Shown here piece after piece: positions 25,231-37,560 of a stretch of 64,000 nt of DNA. Under the pieces are notes generated by a model. The model was not told the DNA's origin and made no database searches. It saw nothing but the letters and a program-made list of their open reading frames with translations. Each line of letters begins with the position of its first letter. Within the stretch, counting starts at the first letter, position 1. The translations under genes were made by a program, and so were the position numbers. Origin of the DNA: Boswellia sacra (taxonomy: Eukaryota > Streptophyta > Magnoliopsida > Sapindales > Burseraceae); assembly GCA_013180625.2 (NCBI GenBank), contig SNVD02007173.1, forward strand, positions 62,001-126,000, written 5' to 3'.

Positions 25231-28200
25231 ATTAACATATATTGTGCGGCATATGTTTCTCAACTTCTTTTGTTAAGATTTTTGTTAAGATGATTTACAA
25301 GAAAAAAAAAAGTTCTGTTTATTTTTGAATCTAAATCTTATTTTTTATATTGCACATTTTTTAATGTAATTTACATTCAATCTCAACCACATATCTTTTT
25401 TAAAATTTAAAATAATTCAAAATCAACCACATATTCCTAAATTCAATTGAAAACAAAAATATCGGATTCATAAACGAACACACCCAAAAAAATTGTTTTG
25501 TGACACATAGCTGTATATATACTATTTTGAGAATCTTTAAAAAAAAAAACAAAACTATAAACGGGTTTTGAAAAATAATGACGTTTTTTAAAACTTTAGA
25601 TGATATGACTATTTTTTGAGGCAAGTCTTTTTTTTTTAATATTTTATTTTCGAGCACTACAACTTGACATTTCTTTTCGGCCTATAGAGCTTGACGATTA
25701 AAAAAAAAATGTTTATTTGTCTAACTACCATGGATTAGTTATGTCATCTAAATTTAAATGGTATGACTATATCCTTAAATAAAAAAAATTGAGCATTACA
25801 ACTTGACAATTCCTTTTTTGTTAAGTTTATCACTTTTTGCACTTACAATTATAAGTGAGCTAAACAACATTTTTTAATTAATATTTTTTTAAATAGCATG
25901 AAAAAGATTCAAATATATAACCGTTGTGTGAAATGGTTTTAATATAAGTTTGCCATTTTTCTACAATGCTGAAGTTTAAACTTATAAATGTGAGTTTAAC
26001 ATTTATTTTTATTCTTTAATATTTTTGGACTATTGCAGCTTGACAAGAAAAAAAAAATCATGTTTAGTTGTCTAACTACCATGAATTAGTTATGTCATCT
26101 AAATTTTATGAAGCCCTAATTAATTAAAAGATCCCTATAATTTTGTTTATTTTCAATTAATCCATTTTTTTTAGGTATTGTTTATGATTTTGAATGAATA
26201 ATATTGCAAATGCAAACTCTTGCATAATATCCATTGCTTTTAGGTGCATGTGACTATTTACGCCAAATTTTTACTTTACTCTCCCCTTTTTTTTTTAAAT
26301 TTTCACTAAATTTTTTATTATGTAATTAACCATTAAGTATAGTTAAAAATTACTAAAATAATTTTTTATCTCTTCAAACCTACCTCTTTATCAAATAAAA
26401 TATGATACATCATATTTTTCTAAAACTGTCTCTTAATCATACTTTCATCAGGTTTTTTTTTTTAAATTTTTGTACTATACCCATTTTTTTTAAATGAATT
26501 GCGCATGGACTATAGATTTGCCTTTTGTTAAGAAATACCTTTTTCTCCACCGTCAGGAATATCACATCTCTATAGTCCGCACAAATTCATTGAAAATCCT
26601 CACCTCGACCAATTAATTTTAAAATTAACTTGTTTCCTCTAGGAACTACTTTGAGTTACATGTGCTTGGATATACTATTAGGGTAGAAGCACATTAATTC
26701 AATCAATCCATTTTCACTTCGAAGGCTTTTCTTTGATGATTGTACTTCTTTGTGTTTATCATTCTCTTTGGCTATTCCTAGTCTGAAAGATTAGAGATAT
26801 GAGGATTTAGATAAAGTTTCCAAAATTTGAAAGAAAGTTTGAATGCTTGAGAATTGTGAAAGATTAAAAAGATGTGAAAGTGCTTAGACGAAGAATAAAT
26901 ATTTGTTAAATGGTTATTTTGTAGATTAAATGAATAAATTTACTTAGAAAAATAGTTTATCATAAAATTCACTATCAATATATGAAAGTCAGTCTAGTGA
27001 ATATAAATAAAAATTTTATATTTAGTTGATAATTTATTGAGTAAATGGGTTTATGGAGCAAAATTAGGGCACAAATAACCTCACTTGTTATTTATTATAA
27101 TTTTATAAGTATATTACTACGCTTTTATCTATATGTATTTAGTTGACTTTTTATTTTTATTTTTATTTATTTTATACCTCAACTTGCATAGAAAGTTTTG
27201 ATCTCTAACATATATATTCATAAAGAATTGTTTAATAACCCTCCTTATCCAACCAAACAATATCCACAAAATAACTCATCAAATATTAATGAAAGAATAT
27301 TTTAGTCGATTAAGAGCATTAATGAACCATAACTTAAAAAATTAGATCGATGAAAAGTTGAAAAGTTTAAGAGAGAGGAGGAAAAATATTTGTATAAATT
27401 CATAAATAGATCAAATAAAACAAGAAGAAAAACTGAAAAATTTTGTCCATTATGTCAAGTTTATCAATTCTCTAAAAATTGAAGTTTATAGTGTGTAAAC
27501 TTAATTTTAATATTTAAGTCTTTATCTTCCAACTGCAAGAATCTCACATACAATTAAAACAAGCTCACATACAATTAAAACATAAACCGAACCTGACCTT
27601 ACATGCTAGTTTTGAATATATATTGATTGAAAACTAGCATGTAAGCTTACATACCTTACATACCTAAACCCTAAACCTTACATACCTTAGAGGGTCTTAC
27701 AAGTGGGCCAAATATAAACCTCAATTAATTAGTTTTTTAAATAATTGTTGGATTAATACGACTTTGATATTATATTAAGTTTGTCGTTTTCATGAAAGCT
27801 TAAACTTGTAAAATTAGGTTTAACTTAATATTTAAGCCTAAAGTACCTCAATCCTAAAACCATGATTAATGTCATATATAGCAAGCCAGATTCCTGGAAT
27901 TCCCTATTAGCTTGGCTATAAATGCAATGAAAATTGCAGTGTTACCTTTGTTCTTCTTACGTTTACATATAAAAAATTCAATCGCCTAGTCTTCTGCCAA
28001 CCATCCTGGAGGATGGCAAATTATACAATTTGTAGGCATCAATAATGGCCTACGAGTACCCTGCATCTGCCCTTCTGAATAAAGGAATTGCATGTGTTGT
28101 TTGTCTCACCATTAAGCACTCTGGAAAAGCGACAACTAAGCCCATGTTCATGCTTCAACTTTGAGTGTAGATCACAAGAGCCTCGAAAAGATTATTGTAT
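25231..28200. other. AT-rich intergenic DNA between Root_cap genes A and B
   Basis: No gene was recognised. A diverged direct repeat occurs at about 25680-25770 and 26030-26110: both contain TTGTCTAACTACCATG and ATTAGTTATGTCATCTAAAT, about 345 bases apart. The shared Root_cap promoter block starts near 27885. Confidence 0.5.
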
Positions 28201-28225
28201 CAAGAAAACCATGCTTGTCAAATTC

Positions 28226-28233
28226 TATAAATA
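28226..28233 (+). promoter_or_regulatory. TATA box of Root_cap gene B
   Basis: TATAAATA within AAATTCTATAAATAGCA, 68 bases before the TTCAAGA that precedes the ATG. It matches the position in gene A. Confidence 0.7.
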
Positions 28234-28300
28234 GCAAAGGAGAAACTGAGTTCCAGAATCACTTGGTTTTGTTTTCTTCCTTTCTTTATACCATTCAAGA

Positions 28301-29447
28301 ATGGAGATGCTGAGAACTTGTTTAGTAATCATTGGACTAGTGTTGGTTTCAGGTGTTGTGCAGGTGAAAGCAGCTGCCTCCACAGTCTATTGCAGCAACA
28401 CAACCCGATGCCACGGGAACATAGTATGCCCAGATGAATGCCCTTACACTTACTCCAATGACCCCAAAGCTAAAGTTTGCTATGTCAACTGTTATTCACC
28501 CGTTTGCAAGGCTCAGTGCAAGCGTAAGATAACACAATTATATTCTTTTTGCATGTGTACATAACTCGTTGAAAAGAAAATTTTGATGCTGAACATTTGT
28601 GGAAAATAATTATACAGCTAATAACAAAAAATTGATGGTGTAAGTTTTTATTATTGTAGACCGCAAAGCAAACTGTGACAGCCCTGGATCAGCCTGCTAT
28701 GATCCCCGTTTCATTGGTGGTGATGGCATTGTCTTCTATTTCCATGGCAAGAGCAATGAGCATTTCAGCCTCGTCTCTGACCCCAATATCCAAATCAATG
28801 GCCGTTTCATTGGACATCGCCCAGCAGGCCGAACCAGGGACTTCACCTGGATTCAAGCCTTGGGAATCCTTTTCAAATCATACTCATTCTCTATTGAGGC
28901 CACGAAAGCTGCAACATGGGACAGTGAAGTTGATCATCTGAAATTCACTTACAATGGCCAGGATTTGACCATCCCTGAGGGCCCTCTGTCCATCTGGAAC
29001 TCCGAAGGAAATGAGATTAAAGTGGAGAGAGTTTCAAGCAAGAATAGCGCCATTGTCTCCCTTAAGGAAACGGCAGAAATTTTGGTCACCGTGGTGCCAG
29101 TTACCAAAGAAGATGACAAAGTCCACAAATACCAAGTACCAGAAGATGACTGCTTTGCTCACTTGGAGGTACAGTTCAGGTTCTTTAATCTAAACTCAAA
29201 GGTTGATGGAGTCCTTGGGAGAACTTACAGGCCTGATTTCGAGAACCCAGCTAAGCCTGGTGTTGCAATGGCTTTTTTGGGTGGTGAAGAGAAGTATAAA
29301 ACCACATCCCTTTTCTCCACAGACTGTCCAACTTGTGTGTTCTCAACAGAAGGTTCAGTCCAGGAGACCTCGGAAGTGATGGAGTATGGCACCCTGGATT
29401 GCACAAGAAGGTCCTCTGCAGGATATGGCATTGTTTGCAAGAGATGA
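28301..29447 (+). CDS. Root_cap family secreted protein, copy B
   Basis: Exons 28301-28523 and 28660-29447 (GCAAGC|GTAAGA donor, ATTGTAG|ACCGC acceptor, phase 1) encode 336 residues. The layout matches copy A: a signal peptide (one Arg fewer near the start), a Cys-rich head (YCSNTTRCHGNIVCPDECPY), then the Root_cap domain with FIGGDGIVFYFHGKSNEHF, GRTRDFTWIQ and DDCFAHLEVQFRFFNL, ending YGIVCKR. Compared with A it lacks a few residues after CVFSTE and the intron is shorter. Nucleotide identity in exon 2 is very high and extends into promoter and 3' UTR, so A and B are a fairly recent segmental duplicate pair. The frame is intact throughout exon 2. Likely secreted to the wall or apoplast; function unknown. 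Confidence 0.88.
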
Positions 29448-29904
29448 GTGCTGAAAATCATGCCTGCCATTCTAAGAAGTAATTGAAGCTCTACCTTAAG
29501 AACTAGAATAAATGTAGGCTGGTTGCCTGAACCTATGGCGCCTAGCATTGTTGTGTACTACTCTTATTTGCTAAGCAATTATCTAGTATTTTAATGTTGT
29601 ACGTTCTGGTGTATGTTGGGGCTGTGTCATCTAGCTACAATAACTTGGTTTGACACTTCGTTAACCCGCAGTTATATCAAATAAATTATATGATTCCACA
29701 TTGATAACTTGCTTCTGTTTCAATTAGTCAACAAGTACACTATTTTTCCAAGCATACTTGACTGACATTAATTGAACTGGCGAATTTTGCGACCTGAACA
29801 GTTTTATTTACTGAGATCACCTTTAAATCTCAAACATTGGTCAACCCATTAAGGCATTTCATGAGACCAGCTAGAAGTATTTTTTTTAATAATGAAAAGA
29901 AAAT

Positions 29905-30839
29905 CTAGAAAGCGCCGTTCAACAGGTATCTTTCTAGGCACTTGATTAAAGCAAATGCAGAAGCTATTGTCTTTGATGTGTTGGTACTCTCTTCTACTTC
30001 AGATTCATATGTGACAACAACATCGATCGAAGTCTTCTTTTCTCCAATTTCAGTCAGTTGGAAAGTTGTTTTATATGCAGAAAAACCAAGATTCAGGTGG
30101 CCTCCTTCGACCACTTGGAGTGAAATTCGATGAAGAGATTCATCAAGCTCCACAATCTTTTCCTTCTGGTAACTCATATGTGACACATCTAGCATTAGTA
30201 CCAATTGAAAATTTCCATTAGAACATCATCAAAATCAATTAGATTAAGTAACATAGACATTTTTTGTTTGGTTCACAGGGCTACAATAACAAGATTCAGC
30301 ACTTTCTTCAAGTACAAGGTATAGCCAACTAGCAAAGGTTACCAAAAATGCTAACATTCATAACTGAGGCAGTAGCCAACCGGGGATTGTCATGCCCAAG
30401 TCAACTTACATTGCCTCGATTCGATGCTATAGTTATGGTAACTGCAAACTGAAGCAACTGTTACTTTTGGCTAGGGAAGCCAAATTAAATTGTGTAAATC
30501 TCAAATCAGAAGTTCTTGCTTCATCTAAAAATAAACATAATCCCACCTCCATTATTGAATTATAAATTAATTCTTAGCTATAAGAATATTCTATTTTACT
30601 TCAATTTGTTTAAATAACAACTAGATTGAATACTACGAAAGAGATCAGCCGGACTAACCAGAGCCAAAATTGAAGAGCAAGACTGAACCGAGGCCACCAT
30701 CTCCTTCAATTACTTCCACTTTCTTTACCAGATTTGGAACAATCTTTGGAAAAATGAATCTCATATCCTTAGCCAAAGCTTTCCAAAATGCTCCCACCTC
30801 AACATCAACCTTCGCTTGAGATTTAACTTCCTTCATCAT
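29905..30839 (-). CDS. Small Bet v 1 / polyketide-cyclase-like (SRPBCC) protein
   Basis: Exon 1 is 30839-30659 and exon 2 is 30188-29905 (TCTG|GTTAGT donor, GCTAG|ATGTG acceptor, phase 1). Together they encode 154 residues, the usual size of plant Bet v 1-type proteins, and the single phase-1 intron also fits. The N-terminal part reads EVKSQAKVDVEVGAFWKALA, then KKVEVIEGDGGLGSVLLFNF, which contains the GDGGxGS loop that is the hallmark of the fold. Exon 2 has VVEGGHLNLGFSAYKTTFQL and a C-terminal helix (SAFALIKCLERYLLNG). From family knowledge these are ligand-pocket proteins (major-latex-like, norcoclaurine-synthase-like or phytohormone-binding types). Which ligand or reaction applies cannot be read here. 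Two adjacent ATGs (30839, 30836) are both possible starts. It is convergent with Root_cap gene B, 457 bases away. A broken second copy lies at 37-40 kb. Confidence 0.8.
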
Positions 30840-30859
30840 GGCTCTCCAATGCAATTCTT

Positions 30860-31480
30860 TAGAGGAAGGACTGAGATCATGTGATGTTAAAGAGGCATTT
30901 GAGGATGAGTTTACAAGGTCAACTGACAGAAAGTAGTAATTTATTGAAGGGACAGAATATCATTACTCTATATTTTTTTTATGAAAATAGTAATATATAC
31001 AAAGGAGAGAATATCATAATAGAATCTTTCTTTATGTGGGACAAAGCAATAAGGCATCAATAACTTAATAGATGCCAATTTGTCTATTTGGTTTCCCCCA
31101 AATCCTTGCATTCAATAATATTAGGAATTTGAGAAAAAACAATCTCTTATCAGGGAAAAGATTCTTCACTGAAAGCTGTAACAGGGGCTTAATAGCCCTG
31201 AAATATACTCTGTGCCTAACATTAAATATTGCAATGCAGCAAGATATATACTTTTTCCTTGTGGGATTATATGAGAATGGTCTTCTAATAAGAGTCTTAA
31301 AAATCAATTTAAAATCTTAAAACATTATCTCTAACAAGGTTTTGCATTTTTTTCTATACGACCAGTACCTGCAGCCTCCATTTCTATAAATAATTGGTAT
31401 AATTTCAGGCTTAGAATAGGAACCTGAAATATACAGCTTAGGAGATTATATATGGAGAGTGTAGGGGGAAATAACGAGCA
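30860..31480. repeat. P block, copy 1 (upstream flank of the Bet v 1-like gene)
   Basis: Promoter-side sequence of the Bet v 1-like gene. It is repeated in diverged form at about 35060-35340, 40300-41050 and 57060-57600. Landmarks are GGCATCAATA...CCAATTTG, CTGCAGCCTCCATTTCTA and a ...TATATGGAGAGTGTAGGGGG box. It presumably contains the gene's promoter on the minus strand. Confidence 0.65.
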
Positions 31481-31967
31481 TCAGGCTAAAGCCAACGAAA
31501 TTGGAGAAAGTAAATTGGAATGAATTGGCCGCTATGAGGTTACAAAAAATGAGAATATTTTCTTAAAAGGATTGAATATGTCCCAACATTAATTTAAAAC
31601 TATTAATTTAAAACTATTAGATATTTTATTATATTATCCTTGTTTTTTAAACTTATGCCTTAAACTCATGTTAAGAGTCGAAAAAAAATGTAAAAGATAC
31701 TTCTTCTTTAAATAATTCAATGGGCACAATTGCAATAAGTGGTTTATGAGATCCTGTTATTAAATTAAGGACGGAAAATTAGGGAACCTCACTGTCCTCA
31801 AATAATTTTTTCCCTGGCGTGTTTATCTTACTATAAGAAGCTATAGAAAAGCCAAATATCTAATGTGAAATCTTGAGCTTTTTATTAACATATGTTTTCT
31901 ATTCTTTACCTAACACCTCATGCTTAAAAATTTCTATGTTTCACTCTTCCATACATGCAAGATAACC

Positions 31968-31969
<2 letters not shown>

Positions 31970-32002
<33 letters not shown>

Positions 32003-32057
32003 TGCTTGTAATGGAGAATGAATATGAAAAGAAAGAACAATTGTGCAGCAAATGAAA

Positions 32058-32095
<38 letters not shown>

Positions 32096-32160
32096 TGCTT
32101 GTAATGGAGAATGAATATGAAAATAAAGAACAATTGTGCAGCAAATGAAAATATTGAGAG
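31970..32160 (+). repeat. Tandem duplication of an (AT)n tract plus unique tail
   Basis: Two units, each an (AT)n run (31970-32001 and 32060-32094) followed by ACTGCTTGTAATGGAGAATG and the rest of a tail of about 65 bases (CAATTGTGCAGCAAATGAAAAT). The tails differ by one base. The duplication is recent. Confidence 0.9.
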
Positions 32161-32555
32161 AGTGGAGGAAACCAACGGAGCAAAAAGCTATGTCACCTTT
32201 TTCAATGACAACCTAACTTAGAGTTTTTAAAATTAAATTTACTTAGGTATGATATTTTGAGCAAAGGAATAACTAGAGAATAACAGTCAAAACAAACTTG
32301 TAATTTAATAATTTTAACAAACTTGTAATTTAGTAATTTTAGAATAAAATCTCTGTAATAGAACGAAGACTAAGCTCTAAATCTACCTCAACATGGTTTA
32401 ACAATTAGATGTAGAACTAACATTTTCTAGTTTGTTTAAATGTTATCAATTTAATTAAAAAAAGTAAAAAATTAAATAAATAAATCCCAATATCAACCAG
32501 TTTATTTATGCCATATAAGCTGCTAATTTGTCTAATTTTTTGTATATAGAATGTT

Positions 32556-32601
<46 letters not shown>

Positions 32602-32989
32602 TTTTAAGTTATTATTTCACATACAATCTACACCATATAATGTAATGACATAATCATATTGGATGGTAATTAACAAAATCATAATACATGAAAGAGTGTA
32701 TGATACTATCATATCCGATCAAATAATATCATAGCATATCAAATAAGAATGGTTGCAAGACTAAATTGTATATCTAAAAATAGTTATAACATATAGCTTA
32801 AAGCTCATATTCATGTGATATAGTGACCAACGAACATGTCTTCATCAGTATACAGTAAAACCTCGATAAATGAATATTGTTAGATTATAAAAAATTATTA
32901 TTTTATAGAGATTATTTAATTATAGATAAATGAATAATTTATTAATTTATTGATAAATGAATAAATATTCATTTATGAAGATTTTTATG

Positions 32990-33690
32990 TTTTAGTTACT
33001 TGTATGCATTTTTTTTTCTCACCAAAATTCATGAATGTGCTACTAATAGAAAAAGTTATCGACGTTGTTTTTATTCTAGCTTCTTGGAGGGCTATGAGGT
33101 AGCATCAACAAATTCTAAAAAAATTAGCATATTTAATGCTATGAGTTTTATTAATGCAGCTTGGAACATTGATACAAAGATAATAACCATTACAAATTGT
33201 TTTTGAGATTGCAAAATCCAATCAAATGAAGTTATAGTTGTAAAACAATAAGTTGGTGAAGATGATGGCATCCATAAATTACATGAAGTCATTTATGCTT
33301 TATGCTATAGAAATTCAATGAATATTGAGCATACTTTAAATTATCTTAATGAGAATGATGTAATGATAGGATTGTCTGCTGATGAAGAGATTATTAAAAG
33401 GGTAATAGATATATCTACTGACGATGATAATGATCCAGATGATGGTTTTGTTCCACCAAATGTTTCTTTAAAAGAGGCCATTCAAGCCATAGCACCCTCA
33501 CACAATTCTTGCTAGAACATGAAAAAAAATTCCAAATGCAGTCGGTGCATGCTTTGCAAAAAATTAAGGACGAAGTTGAGTTTTGTCAAGATATATAGAA
33601 AGAAATTAAAACAAAAAACTTTAGATGCATATTTTGAAAAAGAGCACAATTCAGAAACTAGAAGTTGTCAAGAAAAAATAACGTTGATAT
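32990..33690 (+). pseudogene. DDE (Tigger/CENP-B-like) transposase C-terminal remnant
   Basis: Frames at 33000-33206 and 33318-33515 read KKISIFNAMSFINAAWNI then ITNCF, and LSADEEIIKRVIDISTDDDN with a DDGFVPPNVSLKEAIQAI stretch. This is the pattern that follows the catalytic domain in plant Tigger-type transposases (a DAxxFIxxAWxxxxxxTIxNCF motif, then an acidic tail). Stops interrupt the frame, and the DNA-binding and DDE parts are missing. It is non-functional. Confidence 0.6.
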
Positions 33691-33707
33691 TATAAATTTT
33701 ATATGTT

Positions 33708-33711
<4 letters not shown>

Positions 33712-33747
<36 letters not shown>
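33712..33747. repeat. (AT)n microsatellite
   Basis: About 17 AT units inside the pogo-like element. Confidence 0.9.
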
Positions 33748-33748
<1 letters not shown>

Positions 33749-34089
33749 ATATCTTGGGTCAATTATTAATTTATATTTTTGTTGGGCCTTAAAAGATTTG
33801 AAAAAAATTATTATCTTATGCATTTAGCGAATTTATTCATTTATTGCATAGCTTCGAGTCGGGACCGAAAGATTTTATTATTTAATTGAGGTTATTAATT
33901 TATCAAATATTCATTTATTTGGATTTTACTGTATATAGTCTTCAACCAGCATATTCCCAACTCATATATCTTCATCTTCAATTATTGATTTTAGAAGACA
34001 CCTTAATTAATTTACTAAGTATTAATATTCCACAAATCCCTCCGTACTTGACAAATTCAAAATTTTAGTGTGTGCAATTAGAACTGATT

Positions 34090-34640
34090 TCTGAGATACT
34101 GCCACGAAAGAACTCACAAATTAACGGTTGCTTTGCAGGCAATCTCGCGCACACACGGTTTTTTCCCACTGGAACATATTAGTATTAAAGCATTCTGAGC
34201 CTAATTACATGTTAATACATCTTTGATGTCTGAATGTGATCAGTCTACCTACCACCTACGTATACACTTAAATTCATGTTTTTCCTGCCCTACCTGGAAG
34301 ACGACCTATATATATAGTTCATATTTGTAATAGTATTAATTAGTTGGTTATGCCACAAAAAACACATTTTCAAGTCAGTTCACCGGTGGCATGTTTAAAT
34401 GGTTGATGTTAAAAACGATAATCACCTGAAGAGAAATAAGCCAAAGATAGATTATTCTAACAGGGAATGAGATTGAAGATGGAGAATATAAATCCGTCAG
34501 TACTGTTTAGTGAGAGCTGGGTGGAGGAAACACCAAGCGGAAAAGATCCTGACGAAAATTATGATAGCTTGTTCGGTTTTAGTAAAAAAGTTTTAAGAGA
34601 CACTGTATATATGCCCAAATATTTTAGTTGATGAATAATA
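34090..34640 (+). repeat. M block, copy 1, with short frame 34479-34631
   Basis: First of five diverged copies (others near 42170, 49820, 58250 and 60430). Shared landmarks in order are a GGTTTTTTCCCAC box, ATTCTGAG(C/T)CT, a GTGATCAGT(C)...ACCTACCACC motif, TTCATGTTTTTCCTGCC, then AACAGGGAATGAGATTGAAG leading to an ATG. The frame from 34479 has 50 codons (MENINPSVLFSES..., with VEET and DENYDS). I do not recognise the product, and it may be a first exon or not coding at all. Confidence 0.6.
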
Positions 34641-35040
34641 GATTTTAAAACTTCCAGGATTGCTATCCCACATCTGAAATCGATGGATGGAAAGGAGGGC
34701 ATGCGTTTGGAATCTCTTTCAAGCACTAATTAAGTGATTTTTATAATTAAGAAACAGGTTTCTGCTTTCTAACGGCAATATGCTATGGCATATACTTCAG
34801 ATAGGTTAATCAATAAATTTTATGATGAAAGATTTGAATATTAATATCTCATTTCTATCATACAAAATCCCATCAATCATATTACTTCTTCCGTATATAT
34901 AAGATATTTAAGTCATACAATTAAAGTTAATAGTGTTAAATTAACAAGGCTATATATATAAATCCTATAAACAGTTTTGTCTGAATGAAAAATTTTACGT
35001 TTGAAGAGGTGTTGAAATATTACTATATCATGTGAAAGCA

Positions 35041-35607
35041 ATTCCTTCGGTTGGAACTACCACTCAAATAGTTTTGATTTTTGAACAAATTTTCCTTTGG
35101 GTTACTGAGACAAGCAGGATGGTTGCTACTGCTACAAAGGAGTCTATTAGCATGAGTTGTCCTTGAATTATGAATGCTAGCGATATATTATTCCAACAAT
35201 AGTTTTGATTTGCATTTTTTCCAGATAAGACCACTACCTGCAGCCTCATCCCTAGAGATATTGGCATTTTTTCAGACTCAGAATGGGTTTATGGAATAAA
35301 CAGCTCAAGAGATTATATATGAATAGTGTGGGGGGAAATAGTAAATCAGTCAAAAGCCAATGAAGTGGCCATTATGAGGTTCAAAGTATTGGTATAAATT
35401 ATTTAAAAGATTGAGAAAGATGTCAAAAAAAATTTTAAAATTTTTGTATTATGTATTATGTCATTCAAGTTTTTTAAGGGCCTTAAACCCATGTTAAGAA
35501 GTCTAAAAAATATGCAACAAAAATCATCTTTCATAAATTATTGAATTTTTACAATTATAATAAATGTTTTATGCGATAATGCAATTAAATTACAACCTTA
35601 TCCTCCC

Positions 35608-35670
<63 letters not shown>

Positions 35671-36070
35671 CTTAACGTAAGAATTATAAAAAAGGCAAAA
35701 TATTTAATGGTTAAATTATCGTTTTAAAGATAGGTGTTTTTTGTTTTTGTTTTTTTAAAGATCTTGAGTCTTCAATTAACATATATTTCCTGATTTTATA
35801 CCTAACAACTCATGCTTAATTCATGTTTCTCTTCAATGCATGCATGGCAACCCATTATGTTATATTTATATTTCATGTTTCTCTTCAATGCATGCATCAC
35901 AATCCATGTTATATTTATATCAGTTAGTTGCTTGCAAAGGAGAATAAATATAAAGATTTGCAGCATAGAGAAATGTTGGGAGGTCGGAGGAAACCAAAAG
36001 AGGAAGGGGCGATATTATAAGCTATTCTATCACGATAACATTTTGACCATGGCAGCAAGGATGCGGGAGT
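35041..36070. repeat. P block, copy 2, followed by a truncated M-like tail
   Basis: 35064-35340 matches the P landmarks (GACCACTACCTGCAGCCTC, AACAGCTCAAGAGATTATATATG, GTGGGGGGAAATA). An (AT)n run of about 57 bases sits at 35612-35668. Near 35930 a GGAGAATAAATATAAAG...GGAGGAAACC stretch resembles 32100-32170. A 59-base-apart duplication of TTTCTCTTCAATGCATGCAT occurs at about 35825-35895. No gene was recognised. Confidence 0.55.
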
Positions 36071-37173
36071 AAGCTGTTGTTCCACCTATTAATCCAAATA
36101 AAATTCAAAGAAAGCATCTTACAAATTTATATTTATCTATTTTAGCAAGATATTCTTAAGTAGAGAATTTTACTTTTATTTTAGTAAGATATTTCTCTTG
36201 ATAAACGTGGACTTTGGTAAGATTGTTATATAAGGGTTATTTTACTTATTTCTAAATGTTATTTTAAAGTTTTGTGCTATAACGAAGAGATATGCTGGGG
36301 GTAGCTAGCCAAGTAACTCAAAATTTTTGAAAAATTCAAATGTAGACATACATTAAATTTTTAAAAAAATTAAATTATATATAATATTAGTTAAAATAAA
36401 ATTGTCAAATTTAAAAAATAATATAATATATATAAATAATTAAGAGTTTAAGAAAATAATAATAATCATTTAGTTTTATGTGATATAAGTACTCTATTAA
36501 TATCCCTACATAGATATATCCTATGAATTAATCTTTTTTATTGAGTTATTATGATCACATCATGATATTCACACACATGTTTCCCTGCATTTTCTTTAAG
36601 GCTTTGAGCTCTCCTGATAACATTTCTTTTTTGTTAAGGTTATTTCCAAATTTATACAACAATTAAGGAACATGTAATTATATATAACGACATAAATATC
36701 CGAGATTAGATTGACTAATTTACTTATGTCTATATATATTCTCTTTAACAAACACGTAACTCAATGATCACCTTTATTTTAAACGGTCTTAATATATATA
36801 TATACCCACACACTCGACAAAGCTACGATAGAGACCTTTCTTTTTTAACAACTTAAAAGTACTCTTCGTAACATTTTCTTGTTGTTTACATTTTATCAAA
36901 ATTGAACCAATAATTCAGAACTTCTTGCTTCACCTATAATAAACATATAGAGTTATTTATGTCGTTATATATAATTACATCTTCCTTAATTGTAATTATA
37001 AATTAAATTATTGAATTATAAATTAATTCTTAGCTATAAGAATATTCTACTTAACGTCAATTTGTCTAAATAACCACTAGGTTGAAAACTACGAAACAGA
37101 TCAGCTGGACTCACCAGAGCCAAAATTGAAGAGCAAAACTGAACCAAAGGCCACCATCTCCTTCAACAACTTC

Positions 37174-37560
37174 TGTTGGGATGTAATAAAAACTCAGAAC
37201 AGAATTTGGGAGAAAAATTACTTGTATTAACAGAGAAAATTGATATTTCAAGATTTACACAAAAACTCCCCTAAACTAATCCTGGAGCTCTCCTGGCTCT
37301 CTCTCTCAATCCTAAACTCTCTGGTTTAGACTCTGGACTCTCTCTGGAATCTCTGTGATGCTTAAACAAGGCAGAATTCGTCCCATATTTATAGGAAAAA
37401 ATCTGCATACAAATTCAAATCAAATTTGGCTACTCCCTTTGATTTTCAAAATTGGAGGTGCCTAACTAATTTGACTCTCAATGCATTCACATGGGAGGGA
37501 TTCTGGAAGCCATGCATGTCATGTATGAGCTCAGCAGAATTCTAGAACTCATGCATGTCA
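37174..37560 (-). repeat. 3' LTR (left copy)
   Basis: Same sequence as 39745-40146 apart from about 7 substitutions, but it starts internally: on the element strand it opens TGACATGCATGAG, while the right LTR has an extra leading segment (TGATGAGCTCATGCA). The TGA doubles as the stop codon of the gag-protease frame. Confidence 0.9.

Larger units (their letters stand above)
32853..33931 (+). mobile_element. pogo/Tigger-like (Tc1-mariner) transposon
   Basis: The ends are inverted: CAGTAAAACCTCGATAAATG at the left, and CAGTAAAATCCAAATAAATG when the right end is read on the other strand. TA dinucleotides sit on both sides (32851-32852, 33932-33933), as in Tc1-mariner insertion. The interior holds remnants of a transposase C-terminal part (separate entry). 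The size of about 1.08 kb implies internal loss. Confidence 0.85.

Noticed and set aside
31941..32183. Repetitive Tyr-Ile membrane-like protein
   Set aside because: It is a translation of (AT)n tracts and their duplicated tails.
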